The position numbers and the translations under genes are program-made. 64,000 nt of DNA from positions 1,364,001-1,428,000 of the forward strand of contig NZ_CP007770.1 of assembly GCF_000816185.1 (NCBI RefSeq), read 5' to 3'. The notes beneath the pieces were generated by a model, which made no database searches, was not told the origin of the DNA, and saw only the letters and a program-made list of their open reading frames with translations. The DNA is from Campylobacter insulaenigrae NCTC 12927. GTDB lineage: Bacteria > Campylobacterota > Campylobacteria > Campylobacterales > Campylobacteraceae. This document shows positions 1 to 7,987 of the stretch, piece after piece. Within the stretch, counting starts at the first letter, position 1; the number at the start of each line of letters is the position of its first letter.

Positions 1-1
1 G

Positions 2-94
2 GATGAATGGGATAAAAAAGATGGACAAGATTGTGGTATAGATTTAGTTATTCAAACAAATAATGATGATTATATAGCCGTACAATGTAAATTT
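2..94 (+). pseudogene. 3'-truncated nuclease/helicase-like gene fragment
   Basis: The frame is open from the left edge and reads a D-rich stretch followed by GIDLVIQ and then AVQCKF. A GIDLV segment followed about a dozen residues later by QCK is the usual core of PD-(D/E)XK restriction-endonuclease domains at the N-terminus of large restriction-modification or predicted-helicase proteins. After the CKF codons (ending at 94) the similarity to that pattern stops, and the frame runs on into the next gene. I read this as a gene cut by recombination, with its start lying upstream of the window. The fragment is only about 31 residues, so the family call is an inference from a short motif. Confidence 0.4.
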
Positions 95-114
95 TTAGTC
101 TCTTTTAATTTCTT

Positions 115-145
115 TATGATAGAATTAAAAATAGTAAAAAAGGAG
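115..145 (+). promoter_or_regulatory. possible promoter and ribosome-binding site of the lipoprotein gene
   Basis: TATGAT at 115-120 resembles a -10 box, and AAGGAG at 140-145 is a strong ribosome-binding site. The box overlaps the ATG at 116, so that ATG may be part of the promoter and not the start codon. The ribosome-binding site lies 9 bases before an ATT codon at 155. Confidence 0.35.
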
Positions 146-544
146 AAAAAACAAATTATTAAATTTGCTTTGTTAGCAGGGTTAGCAGGAATTTTTGTTG
201 CGTGTGGTGGAAGTGGAAGTTATGTTGAATTAAAAAATGACGGCTATGATCAAAAACTATTTGATTTAGCAAATGCAGAAATTAAGAAAAAATATCCAGA
301 TTATGATTTATATCATTATACATCAATCAAGGCTGAAAAAGATATCAAAAATCCAGATGAAAAAATAAAAATAATGAAATTTAATATAGAAAAAGACAAA
401 AAAAGCTTTGAATATAACAATTATATTTTTATTAAAAATAAAAACACAGGAGATTTTAAAGTTTTATCCACTACTTGCCAATCAAATTTTAAAAAAGAAA
501 TTTATTGCAATTCAGTAGATGCTCCTAAATATTATTTACAATAG
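116..544 (+). CDS. putative lipoprotein of unknown function
   Basis: The product is a short exported protein of up to 142 residues. A lysine-rich start is followed by a hydrophobic segment and the lipobox FVAC, so Cys30 would be lipidated and the rest held at a membrane. The mature part is lysine and tyrosine rich, has two further cysteines near the C-terminus, and is not recognised. The start is uncertain. ATG116 overlaps a -10-like box, while the best ribosome-binding site (140-145) points to an ATT at 155 or a TTG at 170. Either would still leave a plausible signal peptide. The frame is open upstream into the truncated gene, so a fused reading is also possible. It sits in the accessory edge next to tRNA-Leu. 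Confidence 0.6.
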   Translation: MIELKIVKKEKKQIIKFALLAGLAGIFVACGGSGSYVELKNDGYDQKLFDLANAEIKKKYPDYDLYHYTSIKAEKDIKNPDEKIKIMKFNIEKDKKSFEYNNYIFIKNKNTGDFKVLSTTCQSNFKKEIYCNSVDAPKYYLQ

Positions 545-548
545 CTGA

Positions 549-1163
549 TTAAAATATGGAGCGATGATTTCTCTCCATATTCTTTTCTTTTTTAACAAAA
601 TTATTATTTTTACTTGATTTTTCTAAATTAATTTCTTGCTTGATATTTAAAAACTCACAAGCTTTTTTATACTCTTTAAAAATAAAAGAATTTTTAGAAA
701 TATTTTTATTATTTTCCAATGTTTTTTTAATTCTTACAAATCGCTCACTTGCACATTCTTTTAAAAATTCTTTATTTTGTTCAAGTGTATTTAAGTATTT
801 TTCATATTCTTTATATGTAGCATTAGAAAGTTTTAAAAGACTAATAGAATTATCCAATTTTTCTATTTTTCTTTCAATTTTAAAAATACTTTCATTGTAT
901 TTTTTATTGTAAATTTGATGTATTGCAGAACCTTCTAAAGCATTTTTTCTAATTATATCATCATTGCTAATATTATCTAAAATCAAAGATTTCATTTTTT
1001 TCAAATTTTCATAATCGCTTTTTGTTGATATTTTGTGTTTATATAAAAAATCTACAATGTGCTTATAACGATTAATATTTCCTGTGCTATTAAGGCTAAT
1101 ATCATTTAATTCTTTTTGCAAAAAATTAATTTTTTTATTTTTGTATAGAGGCAGGATAACCCT
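549..1163 (-). pseudogene. 5'-truncated gene of unknown function, possible mobilisation protein remnant
   Basis: The frame is open from an in-frame stop at 1164-1166 to the stop at 549 and encodes about 204 residues. The only usable start is a TTG at 1121, which has no ribosome-binding site, and protein-like sequence (LPLYKNKKINF) continues upstream of it. This suggests the gene has lost its 5' end. The product is highly charged, rich in lysine, glutamate and asparagine, and predicted to be mostly helical with coiled-coil character. It recalls the C-terminal tails of mobilisation relaxases, but I cannot confirm this, and no catalytic motif is visible. It lies between the lipoprotein gene and the 3' end of tRNA-Leu, where integrated elements often sit. 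Confidence 0.5.
553..592. terminator. hairpin terminator between convergent genes
   Basis: AATATGGAG (553-561) pairs with CTCCATATT (573-581), followed on the plus strand by a T-rich run. It lies just past the lipoprotein stop and inside the last codons of the opposing gene. Confidence 0.5.
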
Positions 1164-1285
1164 TTATAGTGGCATATTTAATCTTAAAAATGCTATTTTA
1201 CAATATAAAACACTAAAAATAATTTTTGAGAAAAAACCGCTCCATGAGTTTTTTAAAAATTTTAAAAAGTAGCTTTAAAGCATGA

Positions 1286-1370
1286 TGGTGCGGATGAAAG
1301 GACTTGAACCTTCACGCATTGCTGCACCAGATCCTAAGTCTGGCGTGTCTGCCAATTTCACCACATCCGC
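1286..1370 (-). tRNA. tRNA-Leu (anticodon TAG)
   Basis: The reverse complement folds as a class II tRNA with a long variable arm. The anticodon loop is CTTAGGA and CCA is encoded. It is the last gene of a five-tRNA operon, and its 3' end faces the accessory region 1-1285. Confidence 0.95.
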
Positions 1371-1374
1371 GAAG

Positions 1375-1451
1375 TGGTACGCTCAAGAGGATTCGAACCT
1401 CTGACCTACGGCTTAGAAGGCCGTTGCTCTATCCAGCTGAGCTATGAGCGC
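1375..1451 (-). tRNA. tRNA-Arg (anticodon TCT)
   Basis: A full cloverleaf is seen on the minus strand, with a GCGCTCA acceptor arm, anticodon loop TTCTAAG and encoded CCA. It is the fourth gene of the operon and reads AGA, the main arginine codon in this AT-rich genome. Confidence 0.95.
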
Positions 1452-1475
1452 ATAATAATGAAGTACATCAGGCAA

Positions 1476-1552
1476 TGGTGCGCCCGATAGGAATCGAACC
1501 CATAACCTACAGATCCGAAGTCTGTCGCTCTATCCAGTTGAGCTACGAGCGC
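1476..1552 (-). tRNA. tRNA-Arg (anticodon TCG)
   Basis: A cloverleaf on the minus strand has a GCGCTCG acceptor arm, anticodon loop CTTCGGA and encoded CCA. It is the third gene of the operon. Confidence 0.95.
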
Positions 1553-1555
1553 TGA

Positions 1556-1633
1556 TGGGGTGAGTGATGGGAATCGAACCCACGACCCTCAGGACCACAA
1601 TCTGATGCTCTAACCGACTGAGCTACACTCACC
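1556..1633 (-). tRNA. tRNA-His (anticodon GTG)
   Basis: A cloverleaf on the minus strand has anticodon loop TTGTGGT. It has the extra 5' G opposite a C discriminator typical of bacterial tRNA-His, and CCA is encoded. It is the second gene of the operon. Confidence 0.95.
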
Positions 1634-1644
1634 ATTTTTTAAAA

Positions 1645-1722
1645 TGGTCGGGGTGAAAGGATTCGAACCTTCGGCCCCTTGGTCCCAAACCAAGTGCGCT
1701 AACCAGACTGCGCTACACCCCG
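1645..1722 (-). tRNA. tRNA-Pro (anticodon TGG)
   Basis: A cloverleaf on the minus strand has a CGGGGTG acceptor arm, anticodon loop TTTGGGA and encoded CCA. It is the first gene of the operon, just downstream of the promoter at 1745-1773. Confidence 0.95.
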
Positions 1723-1744
1723 ATATACAAAAAAATAAAGCGGT

Positions 1745-1773
1745 ATTCTACATAAAAAAACATTAAAAGTCAA
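1745..1773 (-). promoter_or_regulatory. sigma-70 promoter of the tRNA operon
   Basis: Reading the minus strand, TTGACT (1768-1773) and TAGAAT (1745-1750) are 17 bases apart, a near-consensus promoter. A recognisable -35 box is unusual in Campylobacter and fits a strongly expressed stable-RNA operon. Confidence 0.75.
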
Positions 1774-1795
1774 GAAAGAAAAATATCATCTTTCC

Positions 1796-2500
1796 TTACT
1801 TTTTAGATACTAGAATATTTAAAATTTCGACTATCAAAGAAAAACCCATTGCTGTATAAATATAAGCCTTATTGATGTGAAAATCAAAACTCTCACACAC
1901 TAAAACAAAACCTATCATAACTAAAAACACTAATGCTAAAATTTTAATGCTTGGATATTTTTCTACAAAATCAGCAATTGGTTTAGATGCAAATAGCATA
2001 ACTAACACCGCTATAACTACTGCTATAATCATAATTTCAATGTCTTGTGCTATCCCTACTGCAGTTATAACACTGTCTAGAGAAAATACAATATCTATAA
2101 TAGCTATTTCGGCTACTACTATCCATAATTTATTACTGATTTTTATATTAGAATGTTCTTGTTTATGTACAATTTGTTCTTTTATTTCTTTAATGGATTT
2201 AAAAATTAAAAATAATCCTCCCAACAAAAGCACTAAATCCCTGCCAGAAATCTCGTTATTCATTATGCTAAACAAAGAAGTAGTAAGCTTCATGACCCAA
2301 AAAAGTGAAAGCAATAATAATATTCTAGTAATCATTGCAAAAGCAAGACCTAAAATTCTACCTCTATTTCTAAGATTTGGCGGTAGTTTGCTAACTAAAA
2401 TTGCCAAAAATATAATATTATCAATACCTAAAACAATTTCTAGAGCTGTTAATGTAAATAAAACAACCCAGGCATCAACACTGAAAATCCATTCAAACAT
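1796..2500 (-). CDS. TerC family integral membrane protein
   Basis: A 234-residue polytopic membrane protein of the TerC family, some members of which act in metal ion homeostasis. The family's acidic membrane motifs are visible: LEIVLGIDNIIF in the first helix and a SLDSVI segment near residue 140. About seven hydrophobic segments are apparent. The length is typical of the short TerC/YkoY group. It is the last gene of a long minus-strand series, 42 bases after purN. The exact substrate (manganese is known for some relatives) cannot be read from the sequence. Confidence 0.85.
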   Translation of the reverse strand: MFEWIFSVDAWVVLFTLTALEIVLGIDNIIFLAILVSKLPPNLRNRGRILGLAFAMITRILLLLSLFWVMKLTTSLFSIMNNEISGRDLVLLLGGLFLIFKSIKEIKEQIVHKQEHSNIKISNKLWIVVAEIAIIDIVFSLDSVITAVGIAQDIEIMIIAVVIAVLVMLFASKPIADFVEKYPSIKILALVFLVMIGFVLVCESFDFHINKAYIYTAMGFSLIVEILNILVSKK

Positions 2501-2542
2501 TAATTTTCCTTAAAGCAAAAGCGTAATTATAGTAATTAAAAA

Positions 2543-3115
2543 TTAATCATCTTCAAAAATTTGAACTATAGTTAAGGGTAAAATCTCGTGTTCTAGAATA
2601 TGAATTTTTTCTTCAAATTCTTCAAAATTTAACCTATCTTTATCAAAAGATTTTTGACTTATGATTTTACCTCCATCAAGCTCCTCATTTACCCAATGCA
2701 CACTCACTCCAGCAACTTTCATATCACTTTCATAACTTTCTTTAATAGCATTTGCACCTTTAAATAAAGGCAACAAAGAAGGATGAAGATTAATAGCTTT
2801 TATATTCTGTGTAAAAACAGGACTTAATATTCTCATAAATCCAGCTAATATAGTCAAATCAACTTGATTTTCTTTAATAAGTTTTACTAAATTTGTGTCA
2901 AATTCTTCTCTAGTTTTAAATTTTTGATGTTCTATAATGATAGTTTCAATGTCATATTTTAAAGCTCTTTGTATACCATAAGCATCTTTATTGTTGCTTA
3001 TACAAAGAACAATTTCAAAAGTATTTTGTCCAAAAGTTTTTTTATGCAATTTTTCTAAAATATTTTCTAAATTGCTTCCATTTCCACTAAATAATATTGC
3101 AAGTCTTATAAGCAT
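2543..3115 (-). CDS. purN: phosphoribosylglycinamide formyltransferase
   Basis: This folate-dependent enzyme transfers a formyl group to GAR in the third step of cytosolic purine synthesis. FSGNGSNL near the N-terminus is the phosphate-binding loop. NLHPSLLP holds the catalytic Asn and His, and the ELDGGKI segment carries the catalytic Asp region. At 190 residues it has the usual length. The start overlaps the end of nnr by 10 bases, so translation is probably coupled. It belongs to the minus-strand series running from tig to terC. Confidence 0.93.
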   Translation of the reverse strand: MLIRLAILFSGNGSNLENILEKLHKKTFGQNTFEIVLCISNNKDAYGIQRALKYDIETIIIEHQKFKTREEFDTNLVKLIKENQVDLTILAGFMRILSPVFTQNIKAINLHPSLLPLFKGANAIKESYESDMKVAGVSVHWVNEELDGGKIISQKSFDKDRLNFEEFEEKIHILEHEILPLTIVQIFEDD

Positions 3116-4452
3116 TTTAATCCTTTTATTAACTTTAAAGCATCAAAACTATTTTTGTTTTTATTATATTTTTTAGCTACCAAAGCATGAGCTAAAACAG
3201 CATTTTTTGCTGCCTCTAAGGCACTAAATTTAGCGCCAAGTAAAGCTGCTATCATCCCACTTAGCACATCTCCGCTTCCACCTTTTGCCAACGCTTCGTT
3301 ACCGCAATTGATTACATATTTTTTTTCTTTTTGGGCTATTATAGTATTAGCACCTTTTAACACCAGCACACAATCATACACAGATGAAAATTTTGATACA
3401 TAAAAAAAGCGCTTTTTTTGAATATCTTCTACTTTAACTTCTTCATTAAAACACAATCTTAAAAGATTAGTAAATTCCTTAGGATGAGGAGTTATTATCA
3501 CATCGCTCCTATTTAAATGCAAAAGTAGATTTTCACTTTGAAAACAATTTGCATCCAACACAAGTGGAATTTGTTTTAATATTTCATCTTTTAATATTTC
3601 CAAATTTTCAAGTCCCATACCTAAAGCAACAGCACTAGCGTCTTTGTTGATATTTGATTTTAACATAAGCAATGGCGAATAACTACTCTTTGCTATCAAA
3701 GACACAAGACCGGCTCCAAATTCTAAAGCAGCAAGCCCTGTTAAGGTACCTGCACTCTCACTCGCACACACATAAATATGTCCAAAATTTCCTTTATTTG
3801 AAGTCACATTTCTAATTATAAGCTTTAAATCTTTTGCTTGAAGTAAAAAACTTTGTGTTGCAAATGATTTAAGTTGTAATCCTAAAGGCACAAGTTTTAT
3901 CTTGCCTACATACTCTTTAGCAAAATCTTCCAATAACCTCTCTTTAACTACACCCATACACAAAGTAAAATCTGCCTTAAAACATATATCAAATCCTATT
4001 CCACTAGGGCAATCACATGCTATTTTTAAAGCTTTAGTTCTATTAACCTTGAGCAATGTTTTTTGTAAATTTTCATCCAAATTTTTATTTAATCCGCTTC
4101 CAAATATACAATCTATAATAATGTCAAAATGTTTAAATTTTGGTTCTTTTTTTAAAAATTTATATCCAGTATTTTTTAAAATTTGAATTTGCTTTTGAAA
4201 TAATTCACTTTGTTTATAATTGAAGCAATAAGCTTTAGAATTCTTAAGATGTCTAATGGCAACCAATCCATCTGCTGCATTATTCCCTCCGCCAAGCAAA
4301 AATAATATTTTTGCATTTTTAAATTTTTTACTTTTCTTAAGAATAAAATTCGCAAGCTCAATCCCAGCATTTTCCATCATAATAAGTTCATCTAAACCTT
4401 TATTGTAAAGCTCTTGCTCAAATTTAGTATTATTTTTACATATTGCTATCAT
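3106..4452 (-). CDS. nnr: bifunctional NAD(P)HX epimerase/dehydratase
   Basis: This repair enzyme restores damaged hydrated NADH and NADPH. The N-terminal half is the YjeF_N epimerase domain (MENAGIELA and GGGNNAADGLVA, the latter a nucleotide-binding loop). The C-terminal half is the ADP/ATP-dependent dehydratase domain, with the family signature CGNEALAKGGSGDVLSG near residue 385. The 448 residues fit the fused bacterial form, although they are somewhat short. It overlaps rmuC upstream by 17 bases and purN downstream by 10 bases, so all three are likely translated from one message. Confidence 0.92.
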   Translation of the reverse strand: MIAICKNNTKFEQELYNKGLDELIMMENAGIELANFILKKSKKFKNAKILFLLGGGNNAADGLVAIRHLKNSKAYCFNYKQSELFQKQIQILKNTGYKFLKKEPKFKHFDIIIDCIFGSGLNKNLDENLQKTLLKVNRTKALKIACDCPSGIGFDICFKADFTLCMGVVKERLLEDFAKEYVGKIKLVPLGLQLKSFATQSFLLQAKDLKLIIRNVTSNKGNFGHIYVCASESAGTLTGLAALEFGAGLVSLIAKSSYSPLLMLKSNINKDASAVALGMGLENLEILKDEILKQIPLVLDANCFQSENLLLHLNRSDVIITPHPKEFTNLLRLCFNEEVKVEDIQKKRFFYVSKFSSVYDCVLVLKGANTIIAQKEKKYVINCGNEALAKGGSGDVLSGMIAALLGAKFSALEAAKNAVLAHALVAKKYNKNKNSFDALKLIKGLKCL

Positions 4453-5776
4453 TGTTTATTTCTTGTTGAATTAATTTTTGAGTTTTAGCTCCAAGATCTT
4501 TAAGTTTTACTATTCTTGAAGCGATATTACCACTACCGTGGGTTAATTTAGTTTGCATACTGTCTATATTAGTGTTTAATTTTCTAACATTATCTTTAAT
4601 TTTTTCAAAATCATCTAAAAGTCCAGCAAATTTATCATGAAATTTACCAAGTTCTTCAAATGCTTTCAAAATATTTTCATTGCTTTGTATATTTTTCCAT
4701 GAAATATTAATTGTATTAAGCGCCATAAAAAGTGTATTAGGCGTTGTAAGATATACCTTTTTTTTATAAGCATACTGGTAAATTTCAACATCGATACTTA
4801 AAATCAAGTCTAAAATATTTTGATAAGGTATAAAGAGCAAAACAAACTCATAAGTATATTTATCAAACTGCGTATAAGGCTTCTTTGCTAATTCATCAAT
4901 CCTTGCTTTTAAATTAAATGCAAGTTCTTTAATAGTTTGCCCTTCAAGTTCTTCAAAATTAAAATTATTTGGTAAAGAAAATTTAGCATCTATAATAATA
5001 CTTTTTTGTTTATCCAAAAAAACTACAGCATCGGGTATATAAGTTTTACCATCATCTTTAAATTTCTCTTGTAATTTATATTGAGTACCTTCAATTAAAC
5101 CACTATTTTCTAATACGGACTTAAGTTGTAATTCTGCAAAATTTCCACGAATTTTTTTATCTCCTTTGAGAATTTTAGCTAATTTTTCAGCATTTTCTCC
5201 CATATTCTGACTAAACTTAAACATATGCTCTATATTTGTTTTTAAACTTGTCTCATTTTGCAAAAGTTTTTCACTATATTCTTTAACACTTTTTTTTACA
5301 GGTAGGAAAATTTCTTCTAATATTTTTTTTGCATCTTCATTAAACATAAGCTTGTTTTGATTTAAAATATTAGTATTTTGTTTTTGCAAATTTTGCTCAA
5401 ACTCATATTTTAATTCTAATAAATTTTGTTTATATTTTTCTTCAAGCTGATTCAAATTCCTAGTATATTCTTCTTTTATCGCACTACGTTCTTGTAAATG
5501 CAAATTTAAAAATTCTTTTTGATTTTGTTCTTTTTCTTTAAATCTTGCTTCTAATGCTTCATATTTAGACAAAATAACCATTTTTTCTTCAATAAGTTTA
5601 GATTTTTGTTCTAAAAGATTTTGCTTTTCTTGCTCTAAAATATCATTTTGATTTTGCATCAACACATAGTTTTGATTTAAAATTTCAAATTTTGCTCTTT
5701 CTTTTTGAATTTTATAAATAAGCCATATTAAAGATAAAGCTAAAACACTTAATAAAGCAATTAAAATATTTTCCAT
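4436..5776 (-). CDS. rmuC: RmuC-family DNA recombination protein
   Basis: RmuC proteins limit DNA inversion at short repeats and contain a predicted nuclease-like core. An N-terminal membrane anchor (about residues 4-20) is followed by a long glutamine/glutamate/lysine coiled coil to about residue 140. The RmuC domain comes next: GNFAELQLKSVLENSGL, then IIIDAKFSLPN, the DAK segment resembling a PD-(D/E)XK active site. At 446 residues the length is usual. It is sandwiched between the NYN-domain gene (3-base gap) and nnr (17-base overlap). The role in Campylobacter is inferred from E. coli RmuC. Confidence 0.88.
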   Translation of the reverse strand: MENILIALLSVLALSLIWLIYKIQKERAKFEILNQNYVLMQNQNDILEQEKQNLLEQKSKLIEEKMVILSKYEALEARFKEKEQNQKEFLNLHLQERSAIKEEYTRNLNQLEEKYKQNLLELKYEFEQNLQKQNTNILNQNKLMFNEDAKKILEEIFLPVKKSVKEYSEKLLQNETSLKTNIEHMFKFSQNMGENAEKLAKILKGDKKIRGNFAELQLKSVLENSGLIEGTQYKLQEKFKDDGKTYIPDAVVFLDKQKSIIIDAKFSLPNNFNFEELEGQTIKELAFNLKARIDELAKKPYTQFDKYTYEFVLLFIPYQNILDLILSIDVEIYQYAYKKKVYLTTPNTLFMALNTINISWKNIQSNENILKAFEELGKFHDKFAGLLDDFEKIKDNVRKLNTNIDSMQTKLTHGSGNIASRIVKLKDLGAKTQKLIQQEINNDSNM

Positions 5777-5779
5777 CAG

Positions 5780-6469
5780 CTAACCTTTAACTTTTTCAAG
5801 AAAATATATATTTTTTTCATTAGATTCTTTAAACTGTTTCATTTTTGGCAGTAATTCTTTCACCAAAGCTCTAAAATTTTTAAAATTAAAATTTTGTGGG
5901 GTAAAGTTAGCATGTTTTCTATTCATATTTGATCTTATTTGAGCATATTCTGCACGACCTTTTTCTTCTATAAGAGTTTCTGTAATATTGATCAAATCTT
6001 TGATATATTCTTTATCAATGATAGTTTTATCCTTGGAATTATCTTTATCAAGATAAAAAAATTCATTAAAAGAGTTTACATACGATTTTACAGCCTGTTT
6101 TAATCCCATACCTATAACTTGTTTTTTAGCTTCTTTAAGCTTTTGGATTAAACTTGTATAATCACTATCACTTGAAACAATTACAAAAATATCTATATCT
6201 TTTTTTTCATAAAAAACACTCATAATTTCAGTAATTAAATACATATCACTAGAATTTTTATTGGCAATAAAATTAAATTGCTGCATAGCAATAATAGAAT
6301 ATTGCTCAATTTGATCTTTCCAGTTTTGTATATTTTTCTGTGTCCAATCACCATAAATTCTTTTAATTACAATTTCACCATATTCAGAAGCTATATCAAA
6401 AATAGATTTTGCATATTTTGAAGGAATATTCTCTGCATCGATAAACACAGCAATACTTTTATTTTCCAT
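5780..6469 (-). CDS. NYN-domain (PIN-like) protein with C-terminal OST-HTH/LOTUS-like domain
   Basis: The N-terminal half is a NYN domain of the LabA type, a PIN-like fold found in RNases. The expected acidic residues are in place: D11 in AVFIDAEN, D75 in NSSDMYL, and D101/D103 in VSSDSDY. The final 75 residues contain a helical segment (LIEEKGRAEYAQIRSNM, then FKNFRALVKELL) that resembles the OST-HTH/LOTUS RNA-binding domain often joined to NYN. A metal-dependent RNase or RNA-binding role is therefore inferred, with the substrate unknown. It sits between comM (10-base gap) and rmuC, both DNA recombination genes. Confidence 0.8.
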   Translation of the reverse strand: MENKSIAVFIDAENIPSKYAKSIFDIASEYGEIVIKRIYGDWTQKNIQNWKDQIEQYSIIAMQQFNFIANKNSSDMYLITEIMSVFYEKKDIDIFVIVSSDSDYTSLIQKLKEAKKQVIGMGLKQAVKSYVNSFNEFFYLDKDNSKDKTIIDKEYIKDLINITETLIEEKGRAEYAQIRSNMNRKHANFTPQNFNFKNFRALVKELLPKMKQFKESNEKNIYFLEKVKG

Positions 6470-6478
6470 ATTCTACCT

Positions 6479-7987
6479 CTATAAATTCCTCATTCTAAAA
6501 CTTAAAGCTTTAAACAAATGAGATTTTGAAATTTGCTCTTGTTGTTCTAAATCAGCGATGGTTCGTGCAACTTTCAAAGTTTTATTCACACCTCTTTGAG
6601 AAAGATTGTATGAAACAATTGCTTTGTTTAAAATTTCTTGAGCATCTATATCAAGCACACAGTATTTTTTTACTTGTTCTTCATTTAATTTAGCATTAAA
6701 TTCATTTTGATTTCTTTTTTTCTGAAAAACAAATCCTTCAAAAACTAATTCACTCATTTTTTTAGAATCAAAACTTGATTTATCTTCATATGAAATCTCA
6801 TCCATAGCAACATATAGATCAAGTCTATCTAGTATAGGTGAAGAAATTTTATTTTTATATTTTTTTATTTCATTTTCTTGACATCGACATGTTTGATTTT
6901 TGGAAAATAAATTTCCACATGGACAAGGATTTTGAGCACATACAAATAAAAATTTAGTTTCATAAACAACTTTATTATTAACTCTAGAAATCAAAATTTT
7001 ATAATCTTCCAACGGCTCTCTTAAACTTTCTATAATTTGTTTAGAAAAGTGTGGAAATTCATCAAAAAATAATACTCCACCATTTGCTAATGCTACTTCT
7101 CCTATCTTAGCACTTTTAGTTCCACCACCAAAAATACTTGCTCTAGTACTTGTATGGTGTGGACTTCTAAAAATTCTATTAGCACTTAGATCATCATCTA
7201 AAGAATTTAAAGATTTATAAGCATTTTGAGAAAGAATTTCTTTTAAATTTTGAGGTGGCATAATATAAGAAATTCTTTTAGCACACATACTCTTACCACA
7301 TCCTGGACTACCTTCGAACAAAATATTATGCATGCCAAGGGCAGCTACCATGCAAGCAAATTTGGCATTTTCTTGTCCTTTAACATCTTTAAAATCATGT
7401 ACAAAATTTTCATTTTTGATATATTTTTGTCCTTGAATCTCTATAGCTTTTGAAAACAAAGGATGGGCATTTTTAACACTATAGTTTTCATAATTTTTAT
7501 TTTTGAAAAAATCCATAGCTTGTGTTAAATTTTCTAAAGCATAAATTTGCAAATTTGGTACCATTGAGGCTTTTAATGCTATAGATTTAGGAACTACCAC
7601 TTTCGCATATTCTATTTTAGAACTCAAAAAAAGTAATAACGAAAACATTCTAGCGGTACTTTTAATGCTTCCATCTAGACCAAGTTCTCCAAAAACAAAA
7701 AAATCATCTAAATTTTCTTTTTGAAATAAAATTAAAATAGCTATAGCTAAATCAAAATGAGATCCATTTTTTGGTATATCTGAGGGACTAAGGTTGATAG
7801 TAATTTTTTGAGCTGGAAAAGAAAAATTGTGACTCAATAAAGTTGCCTTAATTCTTTCTGTGCTTTCTTTAATCGCTGAATTTGGTAAGCCAACTATATT
7901 AAAACCAGGTAAACCTCGTGTAAATGTTGATTCTACTTCTATAATATCAAGTTGATCAGAAAAACTTGCGCATTTGAGTTTCTTCAT
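6479..7987 (-). CDS. comM: YifB/ComM family Mg-chelatase-like AAA+ ATPase
   Basis: ComM is a hexameric branch-migration helicase that extends integration of incoming DNA during natural transformation, which fits a naturally competent Campylobacter. The N-terminal ChlI domain (FTRGLPGFNIVGLPN) is followed by Walker A GSPGCGKS near residue 230, Walker B GGVLFFDEFP, and a C-terminal helical domain with NLSQRGVNKTLKVARTIADL. At 502 residues the length is typical. The start codon directly abuts the def stop, so def and comM are coupled. A zinc-type cluster CPCG...CRC near residue 355 is also normal for the family. Confidence 0.92.
   Translation of the reverse strand: MKKLKCASFSDQLDIIEVESTFTRGLPGFNIVGLPNSAIKESTERIKATLLSHNFSFPAQKITINLSPSDIPKNGSHFDLAIAILILFQKENLDDFFVFGELGLDGSIKSTARMFSLLLFLSSKIEYAKVVVPKSIALKASMVPNLQIYALENLTQAMDFFKNKNYENYSVKNAHPLFSKAIEIQGQKYIKNENFVHDFKDVKGQENAKFACMVAALGMHNILFEGSPGCGKSMCAKRISYIMPPQNLKEILSQNAYKSLNSLDDDLSANRIFRSPHHTSTRASIFGGGTKSAKIGEVALANGGVLFFDEFPHFSKQIIESLREPLEDYKILISRVNNKVVYETKFLFVCAQNPCPCGNLFSKNQTCRCQENEIKKYKNKISSPILDRLDLYVAMDEISYEDKSSFDSKKMSELVFEGFVFQKKRNQNEFNAKLNEEQVKKYCVLDIDAQEILNKAIVSYNLSQRGVNKTLKVARTIADLEQQEQISKSHLFKALSFRMRNL

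Noticed and set aside
640-912. Open frame of 90 codons opposite the truncated gene at 549-1163
   Set aside because: Its phenylalanine/leucine-rich content is what the antisense of a lysine/glutamate-rich gene gives; no initiation signal is seen.
1947-2513. Open frame of 188 codons opposite terC
   Set aside because: It is the antisense of a clear membrane-protein gene and has no ribosome-binding site or recognisable motif.
5260-5345. Long T/A homopolymers as phase-variable switches
   Set aside because: Runs such as those in rmuC are of A/T in very AT-rich DNA. The poly-G or poly-C tracts that drive phase variation in Campylobacter were not seen.
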